Source: Ectocarpus siliculosus
Taxonomy: Eukaryota > Sar > Phaeophyceae > Ectocarpales > Ectocarpaceae
DNA length: 48,796 bases
NCBI GenBank assembly: GCA_000310025.1
Contig: FN649755.1
Location: forward strand, 3,054,307-3,103,102
Reading direction: 5' to 3'
A program made the position numbers and the translations under genes. Position 1 is the stretch's first letter, and each line of letters starts with the position of its first letter. Shown one piece after another: positions 47,150 to 48,796 of the stretch. A model generated the notes under the pieces. That model was not told the DNA's origin. It saw only the letters and a list, made by a program, of their open reading frames with translations, and did not search any database.

Positions 47150-47492
47150 GCGAATTTCTCCACAACTAGGAGGGTGCGGACACCAACCGATACCCCTCAG
47201 GAAAGCCCTCAACCAGATGTTCCCAAAATTACCGTAAGGTTGCGAGTCAGCGCGCAGGGGTGCGATCGAATTCCAAAGTCCAATTTCTCACAACCAGGAT
47301 GTTCCCACTGCGGACAAGGGCGGCTTTGGAAATATCTCATCGAGAGCTTTCCTGAGAAGTATCAGTTGGCGTTCGCACCCTCCAGGTTGTGGAGAAATTA
47401 CGCTTTGAAAATCGATCGCACCCCTGTGCGCTGACTCGCAACCTTACGGCACTACCCTTTGCAGTCCCCCTGGTTGTGGAGAAATACGTACA
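47150..47492. mobile_element. MITE-E, nested inverted-repeat element
   Basis: 47232-47268 (CCGTAAGGTTGCGAGTCAGC then GCGCAGGGGTGCGATCG) is matched by the inverted complement at 47413-47449 with one mismatch, a 37-bp inverted repeat. Outside it, ATTTCTCCACAACTAGG (about 47153) is complementary to CCTGGTTGTGGAGAAAT (about 47468). Inside it, ATTTCTCACAACCAGGA (about 47283) matches inverted AGGTTGTGGAGAAATT (about 47384). This gives nested stems with the same motif reused. Confidence 0.85.
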
Positions 47493-47886
47493 CAAAATAA
47501 CAACACAAACAGAGGGGTAGGTGCCATCTCTCCGACTCACTATATATTTACGTACTCGCTCACACGCACCTAGGGAATCGTATGTTGCCCGACGCTCGTT
47601 TCATGTTTTGTTTATGGGTAGATAAAAAAAGAGAGAAGTGTATAGGCTGAGACAAACTGAAAATAAGCTCAGTTTCCAGCCGGTTTCCCTTTCCCTCCAC
47701 TCACTGAAGAGACAAAAGCACACCCCTCTCGACTGCTCTGGCTATATCTCCAACGGGCATTCGTAGTCTTTCTGTGAGGTCATGCATACTATCTAAGCAG
47801 GAGAGGCGATATCTCCGGCTCTTTGGTTTTACAAACTCGGACTGCTGTGCAGTAGTGAGCCCTGGACAGTTTCGGTTGAATACCGT

Positions 47887-48095
47887 ACGTTGCACAAGAT
47901 ACCACACACCCCGGACCAATTTTCAAAGCTCGATCATTCAATGACAAAGAGGATGCCGAAACCAAAGAGCATGTTTCCGGAAAACTCTCGGCGAGACGGT
48001 TCCGGTGCCGCCATTTTCGGCACCGTCACTGGTTTTCCTGCCGAGAAATCGAGCTCCGAATCCTATCTTACGTCTAGCAGCCTGCGGTAGTGCCA
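47887..48095. mobile_element. MITE-A copy, right end partly deleted
   Basis: Left end CGTACGTTGCACAAGATACC then ACACACCCCGGACCAATTTT and CAAAGCTCGAT. Interior GGCGAGACGGTTCCGGTGCC. On the right side GAGAAATCGAGCTCCGAATC is followed directly by TATCTTACGTCTAGC, lacking the GGTCCAGGGGG block, as in the 26288 copy. Confidence 0.8.
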
Positions 48096-48166
48096 CAGTG
48101 CGGTAAAGTGCCGGTCAAATATCCGCACACCAGTGTCCACTCCCTTAGTAAAACCTACATACCCTA

Positions 48167-48372
48167 TACGACACAAGACAACACGCCCCCTTGGACCGAT
48201 TTTCAAAGCTCGATTAATCCACGACGAAGGGGATCCACAAACGAAACGATACATTTTCGGAGAGCTCTCGACCAGACCGCTTCAACGCCGTCGTTTTCGG
48301 CGCTGTGACTCCTTCTGCTGTTGATATATCGAGCTATGAAAATTGGTCCAGGGGGTGTGTTATCACGTACAT
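48167..48372. mobile_element. MITE-A copy, both ends intact
   Basis: Left end TACGACACAAGACAACACGC then CCCCTTGGACCGATTTTCAA and AGCTCGATTAAT. The right end is inverted: ATCGAGCTATGAAAATTGGT then CCAGGGGGTGTGTTATCACG. Interior GACGAAGGGGATCCACAAAC and TTCAACGCCGTCGTTTTCGG. Confidence 0.9.
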
Positions 48373-48418
48373 GGTTTCCCTTTTTCTGAATAGTGCCGGT
48401 GTCCGGAATAGTGCCGGT

Positions 48419-48680
48419 GAAATCTCTGGGCACACACCGCCATCCAAAACCTACCACAACACCCGTCGCCGCCGCCGGACCCCTCCACAAAACCAAAACA
48501 AAACACTGTTCTGAATAGTGCCGGTTGCCCCATGTAGTGTCGGGCGAAATCTGTGGACACATACCGGCACTCAATAGGGCCCACTAATGTAACACAACAG
48601 CGACTATATAGTTTTTTTAGTCCACGCCTCTTGGCTGGGCACCTGCTGTTGCGTAGGCGGGACCGATGTTCTAAAACTCG
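48419..48680. repeat. Dispersed repeat, copy 2
   Basis: Same-direction match to 42829-43084. It is preceded at 48389 by GAATAGTGCCGGTGTCCGGA, a further copy of the GAATAGTGCCGGT word also found in MITE-B at about 16732 and at 48510. No coding frame. Confidence 0.9.
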
Positions 48681-48796
48681 GGGATATTTTTCGCGTTACC
48701 TCACAAAGTTACCCTTGTTTGACTTGTTCATCTACAGGCCACATCCAGCCTCAGCTAGGAAATCTTGTCGCCCTCAATTACCTCTAACTCTTAAAC

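Overview
The window looks like nuclear DNA of an intron-rich eukaryote. Exons of about 70-690 bp with GT-AG borders are scattered among long introns, intergenic DNA is full of short transposon relics and CTG/CAG, GGA and G-run simple repeats, and a 100-N run marks an assembly gap. There are no bacterial operons. The style would fit a stramenopile such as a brown alga, but that is inference from texture, not from a marker gene.

Layout. 1-6.5 kb is gene-poor, with one weak three-exon small-gene model (4463-5124, +). 6.6-11.6 kb (+) carries an OTU-like cysteine-protease domain, a Lys-rich linker, a coiled coil and a piggyBac-type transposase. Splice phases link the last exon of the OTU part to the transposase exons, but one frameshift and an internal deletion that removes the second catalytic Asp make it a decayed element. 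12.9-14.1 kb (-) holds an unrecognised two-exon gene.

15.66-23.38 kb (-) is a four-exon Ctr-family copper transporter, complete, 179 residues. Its 5.6-kb first intron holds many copies of a miniature inverted-repeat element (called MITE-A here), a 91-bp satellite grown from it, an 18-bp array and another MITE. 23.8-28.7 kb holds two + strand ORFs with in-frame stops, a third MITE type and the N gap.

31.3-32.5 kb (-) is the 3' end of a gene with an HRDC nucleic-acid-binding domain split over three exons. Low-complexity exons at 33.3-34.6 and 35.9-37.3 kb on the same strand may be its 5' part, though no helicase or nuclease motif is visible. 37.3-42.8 kb has only weak coding signals. 43.1-46.56 kb (-) is the 3' two-thirds of a cathepsin Z/X-like papain-family protease; the exon with the catalytic Cys lies beyond the window. 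46.6-48.8 kb is MITE-A copies plus a nested inverted-repeat element.

The most unusual feature is in the protease gene. In two different introns the 5' edge of the downstream exon, with its splice acceptor, has been copied in tandem back into the intron (about 8 copies in one, 2-3 in the other). One copy is a 36-nt phase-matched mini-exon with its own acceptor and donor. Similar tandem arrays sit beside an exon of the copper transporter and beside a candidate exon near 35.6 kb. The nearby genes show no shared pathway.
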